Source: Verrucomicrobiales bacterium | Lineage (GTDB): Bacteria; Verrucomicrobiota; Verrucomicrobiia; Limisphaerales; JAQGOY01 | Direction of reading: 5' to 3' | DNA length: 42,186 nucleotides | NCBI GenBank assembly: GCA_028293375.1 | Contig: JAQGOY010000258.1 | Span: forward strand, 1 to 42,186 | Shown: piece by piece, positions 24,527 to 33,341 of the stretch | Layout: each line of letters opens with the position of its first letter | Numbering within the stretch: the first letter of the stretch is position 1 | Notes under the pieces: generated by a model | Database searches by the model: none | What the model was told of the DNA's origin: nothing | What the model saw: only the letters and a program-made list of their open reading frames with translations | Program-made: the position numbers and the translations under genes

Positions 24527-26323
24527 TTAAAACTTAAACGACTTTTTGAGCTTCACTTCCATGTTGAAAGAGAACGTTTGGGGATCCGGACTCGCAGAGG
24601 TTGTCATCCTGATCGCGTCCTTTTCAAAAAACCCGCTATCTTTGAAGGTATTCAAAACCCTGTAAGTCACTGCAGCATTAAGGTCCTCCGCCACGTTCAC
24701 ACCCCTGAAAATCAGGCGAATCCGGCTGATTTCATTTGGTGGGCCTTTTTCCTGCTGTCTCCTGGCGAGAATGTCTTTCTTGGTCAACCCGTAAGCCTTC
24801 ATCATCGCCTCATCCATCTCAGGCTCGTCCGACCCTTCGTCGCCTGCCATGTATCCGGGCAAAATGGGTTCAAACTTTTCGATCCAGACCCCAACGTCTT
24901 TTCCGCTTTCTTCCTTCTGCTTTTGCTCGATGGCGATCATCAATTTGCGGAATTCCTGGAGCGTGTTGGCCCAGAGAACCCGGTTATCGAAGGAGCGTGA
25001 TAGTGTGTCGGCGAATGATTGTTTCTTATCGAGTTCATTTTTGGCCGAAAGAATGGCATCGCTCTTCTTTTTCAAAGGATCAACTTTTGCATTGATCTGG
25101 TCCAATGCCGTTGCCTTGATGTCGGTCAATTTGCCTTCGTAAAAGGCGAACGCGAGCGCCCCCGCGACCAGCACCGCGGCGGTCGCAACGAAGAATGGTT
25201 TTTTTGCAGCCAACTCCTGTTTCTGAAGCGAGCTTTTCGGCATCAAATTCAGTTCAACTGGGCAATGAGCCAGGTTTCTCAAACCAAGACCAACCACTTC
25301 TCCGAAGGAGTGAGCGATTTTTGATAACTCCTCGAGATTAACTCCTGCATCAAACTGCACGTTTCGGAACGGATTGAAATAATCAACCGGGATATTCAGT
25401 TTTTCATTAAAAAACTGGGCTGTGTAAGGCATGATGGATGCCCCGCCGGACAGGAACAAGCGGAGCGGGGCCGACCCACCCTGTTGGCCGCGGTAAAACT
25501 GAATGGTCTGGTTGACCTGCATGTGGAGCCGGGTCATAACCTGACGGGCAATTTTGGAAATCGCGGCCGCCTGCGGATCTTCCGGCTCCTCGTAGGCGCC
25601 TCCCAGGCTGACGAATCCTTTTTCTATCTTGGCTCTTTCAGCTTCACCAAAGGGCAGCTTCGCTTCTGTGGCAAAATCCTGGGTGATCGAGTTTGCTCCG
25701 ATATTGATGCTGCGAGAGTAGATTTTTCCCTTTTCGAAAAAGAGGAGATTGCTTGTCTTGGCGCCGATGTCCAGCAACATGGTGCAACCTTCCTGGTCAC
25801 CGTAGTTATACCGAAAAGCGTTGCAAAGAGCGGCCGGCGAAACATCCACCAAATCCAGCTTCAGGCCTGCGCCTTCACCGACACGAAATAGCCCCTCGAC
25901 GATCTCTGACTTAATGGCGACCAACAACACTTCCAACTCGCCGGAAGGCATTGTTCCGAGGATTTGATAATCCCAAACCACGTCTTCCAGCGGAAATGGA
26001 ACGTTTTGCTGGGCTTCATACTGAATGATCTGGGTAACCTTGGAGGTGTCGACCTGCGGAAGTTTTACAAATTTGGAAAAAACGTGGAAACCCGGAGCAC
26101 AAACGTTGATGTGCTTGGTGGAAAATGAATTTTCTGAAAGAAGCCCCTGGAGTGCCTTGACCATGGCAGTTTCGCGAGTGGATTCCTGCGCGCCTTCCTG
26201 CCCAAGTGATTTTAAAGCATATTGCTTTAAGCGCAAGCCGCCTGCATCTGTGATCTCAAACTGCGCCACTTTCAGGGAACCCGCCCCGAAATCCGCCGCT
26301 AAAAACGATTTTTGATTCAACAT
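24527..26323 (-). CDS. pilM: PilM-PilN fusion protein (Amuc_1101-like)
   Basis: Protein of 598 aa. Residues 1-350 are a complete actin-like PilM domain with phosphate-1 (AADFGAGSLKVA, 9-20), phosphate-2 (LLDIGAKTSNLLF, 183-195) and adenosine (LSGGASIMPY, 291-300) motifs, so ATP binding is likely retained. At 357-362 ELNLMP matches the NLLP motif that starts PilN. A transmembrane helix follows (about 376-396), then a coiled coil (about 400-440) and a periplasmic PilN domain to the end. The fusion tethers the cytoplasmic ring directly to the periplasmic one. First gene of the four-gene cluster; an AAAGG sequence lies about 8 bases before the ATG. The C-terminal domain is larger than in the 3049-4446 fusion. 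Confidence 0.88.
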   Translation of the reverse strand: MLNQKSFLAADFGAGSLKVAQFEITDAGGLRLKQYALKSLGQEGAQESTRETAMVKALQGLLSENSFSTKHINVCAPGFHVFSKFVKLPQVDTSKVTQIIQYEAQQNVPFPLEDVVWDYQILGTMPSGELEVLLVAIKSEIVEGLFRVGEGAGLKLDLVDVSPAALCNAFRYNYGDQEGCTMLLDIGAKTSNLLFFEKGKIYSRSINIGANSITQDFATEAKLPFGEAERAKIEKGFVSLGGAYEEPEDPQAAAISKIARQVMTRLHMQVNQTIQFYRGQQGGSAPLRLFLSGGASIMPYTAQFFNEKLNIPVDYFNPFRNVQFDAGVNLEELSKIAHSFGEVVGLGLRNLAHCPVELNLMPKSSLQKQELAAKKPFFVATAAVLVAGALAFAFYEGKLTDIKATALDQINAKVDPLKKKSDAILSAKNELDKKQSFADTLSRSFDNRVLWANTLQEFRKLMIAIEQKQKEESGKDVGVWIEKFEPILPGYMAGDEGSDEPEMDEAMMKAYGLTKKDILARRQQEKGPPNEISRIRLIFRGVNVAEDLNAAVTYRVLNTFKDSGFFEKDAIRMTTSASPDPQTFSFNMEVKLKKSFKF

Positions 26324-26474
26324 ATGTGCGCCTTTACTTGTCCACGAAAACCCATATTTCGAACTCGTGACAATTGGAGTCCGTGCTGGTTACAAGATAA
26401 TCCAACCCGGGGTCAAATAGAAAACACGACGTTCTGAAAATATTTAGTTTGCGGGTATTGATTTAGCCGAAGTT

Positions 26475-27431
26475 CTACACTTTTCCCCGGAAATACTCAA
26501 TCGTTTTTATCAGGCCTTCACCTAACCCAACTTTAGGTTCCCATTTCAGGATTTTCTTCGCCCTCGATATGTCGGGCTTCCGCTGCCGGGGATCATCCTG
26601 GGGTAACGGCCTGTAAACCACCTTGCTCTTTGAACCAGTCGCCTTGATAATTTCATGGGCAAAATCCAAGACGGTCAGTTCACTGGGATTGCCAATATTC
26701 ACCGGCAAATTGGTGGAACTCATCATCAACCGATAAATCCCCTCTATCAAATCGGCGCAGTAACAAAAACTGCGGGTCTGTTTCCCCTCACCGAACACCG
26801 TCAGGGGTTTGTTTTTAAGTGCCTGACTAACAAAAGCGGGCACCACCCGACCATCGTTCAACCGCATGCGGGGGCCATAAGTATTGAAAATCCGGACTAT
26901 CTTCGTATCGACCTTGTGCTCCCGGTGATAGGCCATCGTAATGGCTTCTGCAAATCGTTTGGCTTCATCATAGCAACCTCTCGGGCCAATGGTGTTTACG
27001 TTTCCCCAATATTCCTCCGTCTGGGGATGCACCAGGGGATCGCCATAAATCTCTGAGGTTGAGGCCAGAAGAAACTTTGCCTTTTTATGAGCGGCAAGCC
27101 CTAGCGCTTTGTGTGTCCCTAGCGAACCCACCTTGAGCGTTTGAATCGGGATATCCAGGTAATCGATTGGGCTGGCGGGTGAGGCAAAATGCCACAGGTA
27201 ATCAACGTCAAAGTCCAAAAATAGAAATTCAGTCACATCCTGTTCGATAAAACGGAAATTTTTATTTCCCGCAAGATGCGCAATATTGTCAACCGACCCG
27301 GTCACCAGATTGTCCAGCGTGACAACTTTGTGCCCCTTTGCCAGCAGGTAATCTGTCAGATGAGAGCCCAAAAAACCTGCGCCTCCAGTAACGACGGACG
27401 TGGGCTTTGCCCCTTTCTTCTTTAAACTCAT
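26475..27431 (-). CDS. UDP-glucuronate decarboxylase (UDP-xylose synthase)
   Basis: Short-chain dehydrogenase/reductase of 318 aa that converts UDP-glucuronate to UDP-xylose in the cytoplasm. It has the NAD-binding motif GGAGFLGSH near the N-terminus, the [11 protein letters not shown] segment typical of UXS enzymes, and the catalytic YDEAK (YxxxK) in [14 protein letters not shown]. Other family marks are IFNTYGPRM and [13 protein letters not shown]. Its start lies 2 bases after the sugar transferase stop, so it is the last gene of the exosortase/polysaccharide operon. It would supply UDP-xylose (or the 4-keto intermediate) for the polymer. dTDP-glucose dehydratase is a less likely relative. 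Confidence 0.9.
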   Translation of the reverse strand: MSLKKKGAKPTSVVTGGAGFLGSHLTDYLLAKGHKVVTLDNLVTGSVDNIAHLAGNKNFRFIEQDVTEFLFLDFDVDYLWHFASPASPIDYLDIPIQTLKVGSLGTHKALGLAAHKKAKFLLASTSEIYGDPLVHPQTEEYWGNVNTIGPRGCYDEAKRFAEAITMAYHREHKVDTKIVRIFNTYGPRMRLNDGRVVPAFVSQALKNKPLTVFGEGKQTRSFCYCADLIEGIYRLMMSSTNLPVNIGNPSELTVLDFAHEIIKATGSKSKVVYRPLPQDDPRQRKPDISRAKKILKWEPKVGLGEGLIKTIEYFRGKV

Positions 27432-27433
27432 AA

Positions 27434-28831
27434 TTATTTAGCGCCTTTTGCAAACAACACCACCGGAACGGTCATCCAAAGGATTTTCACGTCCAACCAG
27501 AAGGACCAGGTATCGATATACTCCAGATCCAGCCTTACCCACTCTTTGAAATCGTAAACGTTGTTCCTTCCCTTAATTTGCCAGAGACATGTCAACCCAG
27601 GCTTTACACTCAGGCGACGGCGATGTGCAAAATCGTCAAAGCGTTTGACCTCGTCCACTGGCAATGGCCGTGGACCAACAAGGCTCATGTCCCCTTTCAA
27701 TACGTTGAAAAGCTGTGGAAATTCGTCAAGGCTGGTTTTCCTCAACCACTTCCCAAATCGTGTGATGCGTGGGTCGTTGGTCACCTTAAACACCGGCCCT
27801 GTCATCTCGTTAAACTGCTCCAATTCCTGCTTCCTTTGCTCCGCGTCCGTCACCATGGAACGAAACTTATACATCACGAAAGGTTTTCCATTGAGGCCAC
27901 TTCGCTTTTGCCTGAAGAAAATAGGACCCGGACTTGTCAGTTTCACAGCCAACATGACCGCCACCAAAATTGGGCTGAGTACGACCAGTAGAATAAAAGA
28001 ACCTGCCAAATCCAGAGCCTGCTTGGAGAGCGCCTGCCAGGAAGTTTCTGGAGTGGATCGGAAAATCAATACCGGCTTCCCATGAAAATCGTCGAGTGAC
28101 GTCCGAGAAATCGTAGTCTTGAAAAAGTCTGCCATCAGCCAGACCTCAACTCCCTCTAATTCACAGGCTTGTATCGCTTTTTCCACCAAACCGAAAATCG
28201 TATGCCGCGCGTTGACGATCACTCCGTTGACCGCGTGTTCATGTAGAAATTCAACGAATTCCTCGATTGAAATCTTGTTCAAATCGAACTCCGCCAGGAC
28301 TTTAATGCCGTCACTTTGGTTTTTTTTCAGCTCCATTTTCAGCTTAATCGTGTCTTCAGCCGTGCCCATGAGAACGACCCTCTTCTGGATTTGTGATGAA
28401 GCGAAATCGATGTGAATCCCCAGGCGGACCAGCTCCTCTTTCAGGTAGACGAGCACAAAAGCAATTGCGCCGAACAAAAATATAACGGAGCGGCTGATCT
28501 GCGGCTGCGCTTTAAATAGCCATATAGCAAAAATGCAGGACAAAACACAAATCGCCGATCCCTTGAGCAAAATCCAGGCGGTTTCTCCTCTGGCAGGAAG
28601 CAATGGTCGGGAATAGAAGCCCTGCGACTCCAAAACAAGCGGTGCCAAAGGAACAATTAGCAGATACAGCCAAATAAAATTATCAAAACTAGTGATCTGG
28701 GAAGCGCCCCCAAGAATTTCAATTTTCCAATGGGACCGCAAAAGATGTGCGAGCCACAGACTCATCGCAAACAAAGAAGCATCCAACAATTGGTGGATTT
28801 GCATTCTAAGTTGTAAGTGCCGGCGCAGCAT
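27434..28831 (-). CDS. Polyprenyl-phosphate sugar-1-phosphate transferase
   Basis: Integral membrane enzyme of 465 aa that starts exopolysaccharide repeat units by moving a hexose-1-phosphate to undecaprenyl phosphate. Four or more transmembrane helices occupy about 1-135. A Rossmann-like CoA-binding-type domain ([12 protein letters not shown] onward) is at about 148-255. A further hydrophobic helix ([20 protein letters not shown]) leads into the catalytic bacterial sugar transferase domain with [40 protein letters not shown] and [11 protein letters not shown]. All conserved blocks are present. The same family accompanies exosortases in many EPS clusters. The ATG at 28831 or one nine codons in may be the start; neither has a strong Shine-Dalgarno. 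Confidence 0.92.
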   Translation of the reverse strand: MLRRHLQLRMQIHQLLDASLFAMSLWLAHLLRSHWKIEILGGASQITSFDNFIWLYLLIVPLAPLVLESQGFYSRPLLPARGETAWILLKGSAICVLSCIFAIWLFKAQPQISRSVIFLFGAIAFVLVYLKEELVRLGIHIDFASSQIQKRVVLMGTAEDTIKLKMELKKNQSDGIKVLAEFDLNKISIEEFVEFLHEHAVNGVIVNARHTIFGLVEKAIQACELEGVEVWLMADFFKTTISRTSLDDFHGKPVLIFRSTPETSWQALSKQALDLAGSFILLVVLSPILVAVMLAVKLTSPGPIFFRQKRSGLNGKPFVMYKFRSMVTDAEQRKQELEQFNEMTGPVFKVTNDPRITRFGKWLRKTSLDEFPQLFNVLKGDMSLVGPRPLPVDEVKRFDDFAHRRRLSVKPGLTCLWQIKGRNNVYDFKEWVRLDLEYIDTWSFWLDVKILWMTVPVVLFAKGAK

Positions 28832-28886
28832 GAAGAGCTAATTTACGTTATAAAAGAAACTTACAGAGAAAACAAGCTGCCATCCA

Positions 28887-29642
28887 TCATAACGAACCCT
28901 TTAATTCGGGTTTCTTTGCCACCCCAGATTCTGAGCCTGGGAGTGTTGTCTGAAATTTGGGTATCGCCTCGGAAAGAAAATCAAACATCCTTTTTTGAGT
29001 CTGCTCTTCCTCACCTTTGTGACACACCGAAAAACTGGATATGTAAGCCCATCTGTCCAGTTTACCAGTGGTTAACAAATGTTTCGACATCAACCAGATG
29101 CGTTCCCAGTGTCCGCAAGCCAGCGAGTTTTCGGCAACGAACCAATAAAGGTATACCCCGCTTAGGGTGCGGGTCTGGCCATTGATGACGTCATCTTTAT
29201 TGATCGTAATTTTGCTCACAAGCATTTTGCTGGAAGGAGAAGTCTTAAGCTCGAGCGGGATCCCCATTTCCTCCGAAACGATCTTCCATCCATGCCCTGG
29301 AAGGCAAAACTGCGGTTTGTGAATACTGGTCCGGTCCGTCCCCATCAACACCGCATTCAACGCCACGCCAAAACCATCGCCATTTCGGTAAAGGCGCTGC
29401 ATCAGAGAAGTATCCTTGGGCAGCGTGTTATAAACTTCCTCAGTCGTGGGAATAACTTCCGAAAAGTAAGGTCCCACGGTGAGAGGGAGCAACAATTTGA
29501 CGTTTTGTTTCCCGGCAATAGGCTCGAACCTTAGCCCGGGATTGCCTAGTTTTTGCGTTGCCCGTAGATGAACTAAAGCGAAGCATCCGCCTCCCATGAT
29601 CAAAAACGCCACTAAGACGATGACTATCCGCGACCGTTTCAT
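28887..29642 (-). CDS. epsI: Exosortase-associated EpsI-family protein
   Basis: Protein of 251 aa with one N-terminal membrane segment (about 5-25) and an EpsI domain. Family marks are SLMQRLYRNGDG, HKPQFCLPGHGW, YLYWFVAENSLACGHWERIW and TGKLDRWAYIS. The role of EpsI is not well defined; it is encoded next to or fused to exosortases and is thought to help in protein sorting or exopolysaccharide export. Here it is a separate gene, whose ATG overlaps the exosortase stop as ATGA, implying coupled translation and a shared job. Confidence 0.9.
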   Translation of the reverse strand: MKRSRIVIVLVAFLIMGGGCFALVHLRATQKLGNPGLRFEPIAGKQNVKLLLPLTVGPYFSEVIPTTEEVYNTLPKDTSLMQRLYRNGDGFGVALNAVLMGTDRTSIHKPQFCLPGHGWKIVSEEMGIPLELKTSPSSKMLVSKITINKDDVINGQTRTLSGVYLYWFVAENSLACGHWERIWLMSKHLLTTGKLDRWAYISSFSVCHKGEEEQTQKRMFDFLSEAIPKFQTTLPGSESGVAKKPELKGSL

Positions 29643-30595
29643 GTATTCTCTCTCCTGACCGCATCCTCGGAAAAATAGTGATTAATCAACAACAGCAGCA
29701 CAAAGGCAGGAATATAAAAAATGATACCGAGTCTTTCGTGAACGAAATCCCCTCCTTTTTGCTGAAACGCTTCTGCCGCAACAATAATACTGCTTAGCCT
29801 CATGATGTTGCAAGTGATGGCCAGAGGTATGGCAAGAAGGATGATCAGAACGCGTTTCCACCAACTATTAAAGCTGAGGAAAGCAAAGATTGTGTTGATG
29901 AAGAGCATGAGCAAAAGACTCTTGATTCCACTACAGGCTGCAGCAACGTCATAATGAAACGTGTGCGCCGAATCGAATATCTGAGTCCCCTCCTCCACTA
30001 CCTTTATGCCTAGAACCCCTTTCGAGAACATGACAGTAAGATGAGTGGCCATAAACCGAAGTGGGATGGTCACCTTCTCCATGAGATGAGTCAGAGGAAT
30101 GGCAAAAATGAAAAGGCAAAACGGAAAGCTCGATTTCCGGAGAAAATCCCAACCCCAGACCAGTCCGCAGATGAAGTAAATCCCAACAAAAAGGGCTATC
30201 GAAGACAATCGCGGTTGTTGTAAAATGTAGCCGGCGATGTGGACTAGCATAGCTAAGGCAAGAAGGATCAAAATAGAAGGTGCATTCCTGGGCACAATTT
30301 TTTCGACCTCTTTCCTCCTCCACCATAAGATTCCAAGAATTACCCAGGGCACAAGCACGCCGTGTTCATCATCCGCGCCAGGTGACTGATAGCACTGTGA
30401 AAGCCAACTGAAAAGAGATGCTGTGTCAAAGTAGCCAAATGTAGAATTGCCAACGAAGTAAAAAATGGCCAACCACGGCGCCAAAATCATCAAAAACAGG
30501 CCTTTATCTGGAATGCGGAACACAATGTCCTGGATTTCAGCCAATAATGATTCTTGTCTAGGGCCTGGCACTTTCGCTGTACTTTCGGATATCAT
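29639..30595 (-). CDS. xrt: Exosortase (EpsH/Xrt family)
   Basis: Multi-pass inner-membrane cysteine transpeptidase of 318 aa with about eight hydrophobic segments. The catalytic residues can be read as Cys221 (AAACSGIKSLL), Arg266 (CNIMRLSSIIV) and His286 (FVHERLGIIFY), all in the expected spacing. The early motif DDEHGVLVPW is also typical. In other bacteria exosortases cut and transfer proteins with PEP-CTERM-like tails, often tied to polysaccharide production. No protein in this window has a clear tail of that type, so its substrates lie elsewhere. Which Xrt subtype it is cannot be settled by eye; a verrucomicrobial type is likely. Confidence 0.93.
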   Translation of the reverse strand: MISESTAKVPGPRQESLLAEIQDIVFRIPDKGLFLMILAPWLAIFYFVGNSTFGYFDTASLFSWLSQCYQSPGADDEHGVLVPWVILGILWWRRKEVEKIVPRNAPSILILLALAMLVHIAGYILQQPRLSSIALFVGIYFICGLVWGWDFLRKSSFPFCLFIFAIPLTHLMEKVTIPLRFMATHLTVMFSKGVLGIKVVEEGTQIFDSAHTFHYDVAAACSGIKSLLLMLFINTIFAFLSFNSWWKRVLIILLAIPLAITCNIMRLSSIIVAAEAFQQKGGDFVHERLGIIFYIPAFVLLLLINHYFSEDAVRRENT

Positions 30596-30689
30596 TGAGG
30601 AAAAATTTGTTACACCACCATATAAATCTAAGACACATTTCTAAAAGTGATACGGCATAGCCGTGAGACCATCTCAACGGTAGTTCTGT

Positions 30690-30920
30690 TCAGTTTGATG
30701 TCGAGCCCGCAATTTCGGTATCGTATCCATGGAAATTCTTGAGCTCCCGCCCAGGAGTCAATTGTACCGCATTAAACCACTTATCATTAATCCCTTGAGC
30801 GAATCTCGGGATGTGGCGAAACGAAACTGGCCGTAAAATTTCCTCGCTGGAATCGAAATTTAGGGGCGATTTCCATTCATCCTGGGAATAAACCTCGATT
30901 CTCCATAAGGCTGATTTCAA
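30690..30920 (-). CDS. Small hypothetical ORF between ligase and exosortase
   Basis: A frame of 76 aa with a TTG start, no Shine-Dalgarno and no recognised domain. It contains a plausible folded segment, EEILRPVSFRHIPRFAQGIN, and is on the operon strand in an otherwise 343-base gap. The frame stays open upstream into the end of the ligase gene, so it may be the 3' remnant of a larger gene rather than an intact one. The remaining 94 bases before the exosortase hold nothing I can name. Confidence 0.35.
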   Translation of the reverse strand: MKSALWRIEVYSQDEWKSPLNFDSSEEILRPVSFRHIPRFAQGINDKWFNAVQLTPGRELKNFHGYDTEIAGSTSN

Positions 30921-30937
30921 AAACTTGGAAGACTCGA

Positions 30938-32437
30938 CTAATGAACCCCGATGGGATGAGCAAATATGGCTGGCGCTTGTTTTTCGACCACCCTTTCAAC
31001 CAGACCGCGTTGTTTCGCACTTTCACCAAATGTATAAAGTCCTACAATACTGAGTACCAGCTCATTTGTGGGGAAGCCTCCGGCAGCCCAGCCAAAAACA
31101 ACCCAAATAATCATGTAGTAAAACCCCAGAAAACAAAAAGCCAAGGCAGGACTTCGAACCCCCTCTTTTCGGATGATTGGATAGATCTTCCTGATGAGCA
31201 ATACCAACACTCCTGCGACTAATAAAATTCCGCAAAAACCTGCTGTGGCGATAACCGTAAACCAGCCTGACTCATATGCTCCCAAATCAGCTGCTTGATT
31301 AAGCGCAAGTTGAAAATTGATATCTGAATTTCCTGATTGTGGATAGGAGCTCGAATCAAACTTTTTGATTCGATTCCCGAAAAGGAAAGTCCACGGGGAA
31401 GAAAGCCACCTTTCGAGAGCTATTCTTCTCAATTCGGAATGCCAAACATCACTGCCTTCCGTTCCCATGATGTCGCCATGGGTAGAGTCAAAAACCAAAA
31501 TGCTTAACGTTCTCTGCATCCTCGGCTCCAACGTGTCTATAGCTCTGGGACTCACATTCAAAAATGCAAGTAACGCGACGGTCATCGCGAAGAAACCGGC
31601 AAACCAAATCCAAAGACGGTTGACCCACGCAAATAGAAGAGGAAAAACGAGGAAGGAAACGACGGCGACTCTTCCTCCTCCCATCAGCAGCGCTCCCACA
31701 CTAAAGATAGCAATTCCAAAATTTATTGCCCTTACAAATGAGTTCCGAGTAAAACTGAAAGCGCACAAGGCACAGCACGCGGCGCCAGCCCCACTTAACC
31801 GAAGATCGTCCGTGGATTGAGCAGAACCTGGAAGGATTAGGTTAATTACTGGAATATAATTGAACGCAGGGAAAAAATAAGTCAGAAGGGTCATCCCCAT
31901 TCGAAAAATAAGTGTTCCGTAAAGGAGGTAAAAAGCCATTTTGCTGAATTCTGTTTTTCCAACTAAATGGAAAAGAAAGACAAAGCCAACTCCCCACATA
32001 AATCCGAAGTATGCGCGTAGAATGTTACCAAAACCACCTTCTCCTGAAAGACGGGCCCAAAATAAGCTCCACCCCATGTGGATGAGCAAATATGCCACCA
32101 GAAGTTTGACCATCAACAAAAGAGGCCTTCTTTTCTCCATCATGCCGTTTTTATTAAGCGCAATGGCGAAAATAAGCGGCAGGATGGACATCAGCAAAAA
32201 AACCTCGTGCAGGTAAAGTTTGAAACCAAACCAAAGCACAGTTCCCGATGCAAACGCTGCGGGTATGAGAACCCACCACCATCGAGCGCTGGTAAAGAAG
32301 AAGAGAACCATCACGACTCCGACAATCAACTTGATGACGCCATACTGCGCCTGTTCAGCTATCATTAGTCCAGCGAACAAGGAAAAGCCCATGACCGCGA
32401 GGAACGGAGCCCAAAATTTTAGATTGAAATAGTGCAT
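30938..32437 (-). CDS. O-antigen ligase/polymerase-like membrane protein
   Basis: Polytopic membrane protein of 499 aa with about 11 or 12 hydrophobic helices. A large hydrophilic loop at about 300-390 contains RIALERWLSSPWTFLFGNRI and SDINFQLALNQAADLGAYESG, the region where WaaL/Wzy proteins carry their catalytic loop (an R..W...P..G-type pattern and a following acidic/His-poor loop). The last helices and a charged tail complete the protein. It would polymerise or ligate lipid-linked glycans on the periplasmic side. First gene of the exosortase operon. WaaL and Wzy cannot be separated from sequence alone. The ATG is immediately preceded by AGGAA, part of a 13-base motif repeated at 32878. 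Confidence 0.78.
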   Translation of the reverse strand: MHYFNLKFWAPFLAVMGFSLFAGLMIAEQAQYGVIKLIVGVVMVLFFFTSARWWWVLIPAAFASGTVLWFGFKLYLHEVFLLMSILPLIFAIALNKNGMMEKRRPLLLMVKLLVAYLLIHMGWSLFWARLSGEGGFGNILRAYFGFMWGVGFVFLFHLVGKTEFSKMAFYLLYGTLIFRMGMTLLTYFFPAFNYIPVINLILPGSAQSTDDLRLSGAGAACCALCAFSFTRNSFVRAINFGIAIFSVGALLMGGGRVAVVSFLVFPLLFAWVNRLWIWFAGFFAMTVALLAFLNVSPRAIDTLEPRMQRTLSILVFDSTHGDIMGTEGSDVWHSELRRIALERWLSSPWTFLFGNRIKKFDSSSYPQSGNSDINFQLALNQAADLGAYESGWFTVIATAGFCGILLVAGVLVLLIRKIYPIIRKEGVRSPALAFCFLGFYYMIIWVVFGWAAGGFPTNELVLSIVGLYTFGESAKQRGLVERVVEKQAPAIFAHPIGVH

Positions 32438-32450
32438 TTCCTAGAATAAC
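32438..32450 (-). repeat. 13-bp repeat copy 1, at the ligase start codon
   Basis: On the minus strand GTTATTCTAGGAA directly precedes the ligase ATG. The same 13 bases occur at 32878-32890, 440 bases away in the same orientation. Confidence 0.7.
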
Positions 32451-32873
32451 GAGGACAAAATTATGAATTTTTCGATTTTCGGCTCTTCTTTCTATTTTCT
32501 CAGTTAATTTAGTCTTTAGTTCGTCCGTCAGCCTAAACTGGCATTTACCATAAAAATGAAAACACTCCCAAAAATCAATGAATTTCTGATGTCACTCTGC
32601 TAAGTTCTTACAACCCAATCCTGCAGATTTCGATCGAACGAGGCCAAAGTTCAAGTTTTCCGAGTGATGTCCATGTTTATTTGCATCTACTGACCAATGC
32701 ACTCGCTTTGCGAATGGCTGAGCTTGACCCCATGTGTCGGACCACGGAACGCAGTTTTTAAGTTATACTCTTCCGGGCTATCCTGACCTGTTTTGGTTTA
32801 TGTTTCTGTGTTGAGTTCCGAAATTCTTCCCAATTTGAACCGAAGAGGCATGACGGCAGTTGGGGCCACGCTA
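32451..32873. other. Non-coding, AT-rich spacer with no recognisable gene
   Basis: No ORF with family resemblance was found on either strand. The spacer separates the minus-strand exosortase operon from a decayed plus-strand acyltransferase. A short frame ending near 32900 (NRRGMTAVGATLVIPRITS) could be more of that decayed gene, but this is uncertain. Confidence 0.5.
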
Positions 32874-32890
32874 GTTATTCCTAGAATAAC
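32874..32890. repeat. 17-base palindrome carrying 13-bp repeat copy 2
   Basis: GTTATTC (32874-32880), a 3-base centre CTA and GAATAAC (32884-32890) form perfect 7-base arms. It contains the second copy of the motif that precedes the ligase start. It lies at the front of the decayed acyltransferase. Confidence 0.65.
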
Positions 32891-33318
32891 AAGTTACTTT
32901 TTTTAACCCGTCACATAAGCGTTTTTTATTTCACATTTACTCGTATTGATGCTCTTGGATTTGGGGCACTTCTTGCTCTGATGATGACCGCCCATTCAGC
33001 AGCCAGGCGGTCAAATGAATTAATCTCTTTACGGTGGATGCGGACAATCGGCATTATCAGTTATGGTCTGTATGTCTTCATCCAATTTGTTTTGAGTTGA
33101 CGCACAAACTTATAGCGTTTTCCAATCTTTATTGGGCGATGACAGTTTCGTTCGCTCTTGTGATTTTGGTAGGTTATCTAAGATTTCGATTTTTTGAATC
33201 GCCTATTTTGGCTCCCAAATGCAAATTCCAATCTGAAACAGTTCCAAATCAAATGCATTGCCTGAACCAAACGAAGTATCTTCGAACTGACTCAGCTTCA
33301 CTCGGCCGATTTTTATAA
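32885..33318 (+). pseudogene. Decayed acyltransferase-3 family gene (3' part)
   Basis: The frame from about 32885 to the TGA at 33100 reads TFTRIDALGFGALLAL and later TIGIISYGLYVFIQFVLS, which match the C-terminal blocks of acyltransferase-3 (OafA-type) O-acetyltransferases: TRLDALxxGALLAL and ISYxLYxxH. The sequence then continues in another frame, from about 33095, as LIAFSNLYWAMTVSFALVILVGYLRFRFFESPIL, the usual last helix and RFFESP ending of the family. So at least one frameshift separates two adjacent family segments. The N-terminal two-thirds of the gene, with its catalytic His, is missing. It is a relic of a sugar O-acetylation gene in the glycan island. Confidence 0.75.
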
Positions 33319-33341
33319 TCAATCCCAACTCTCAACCTAAA

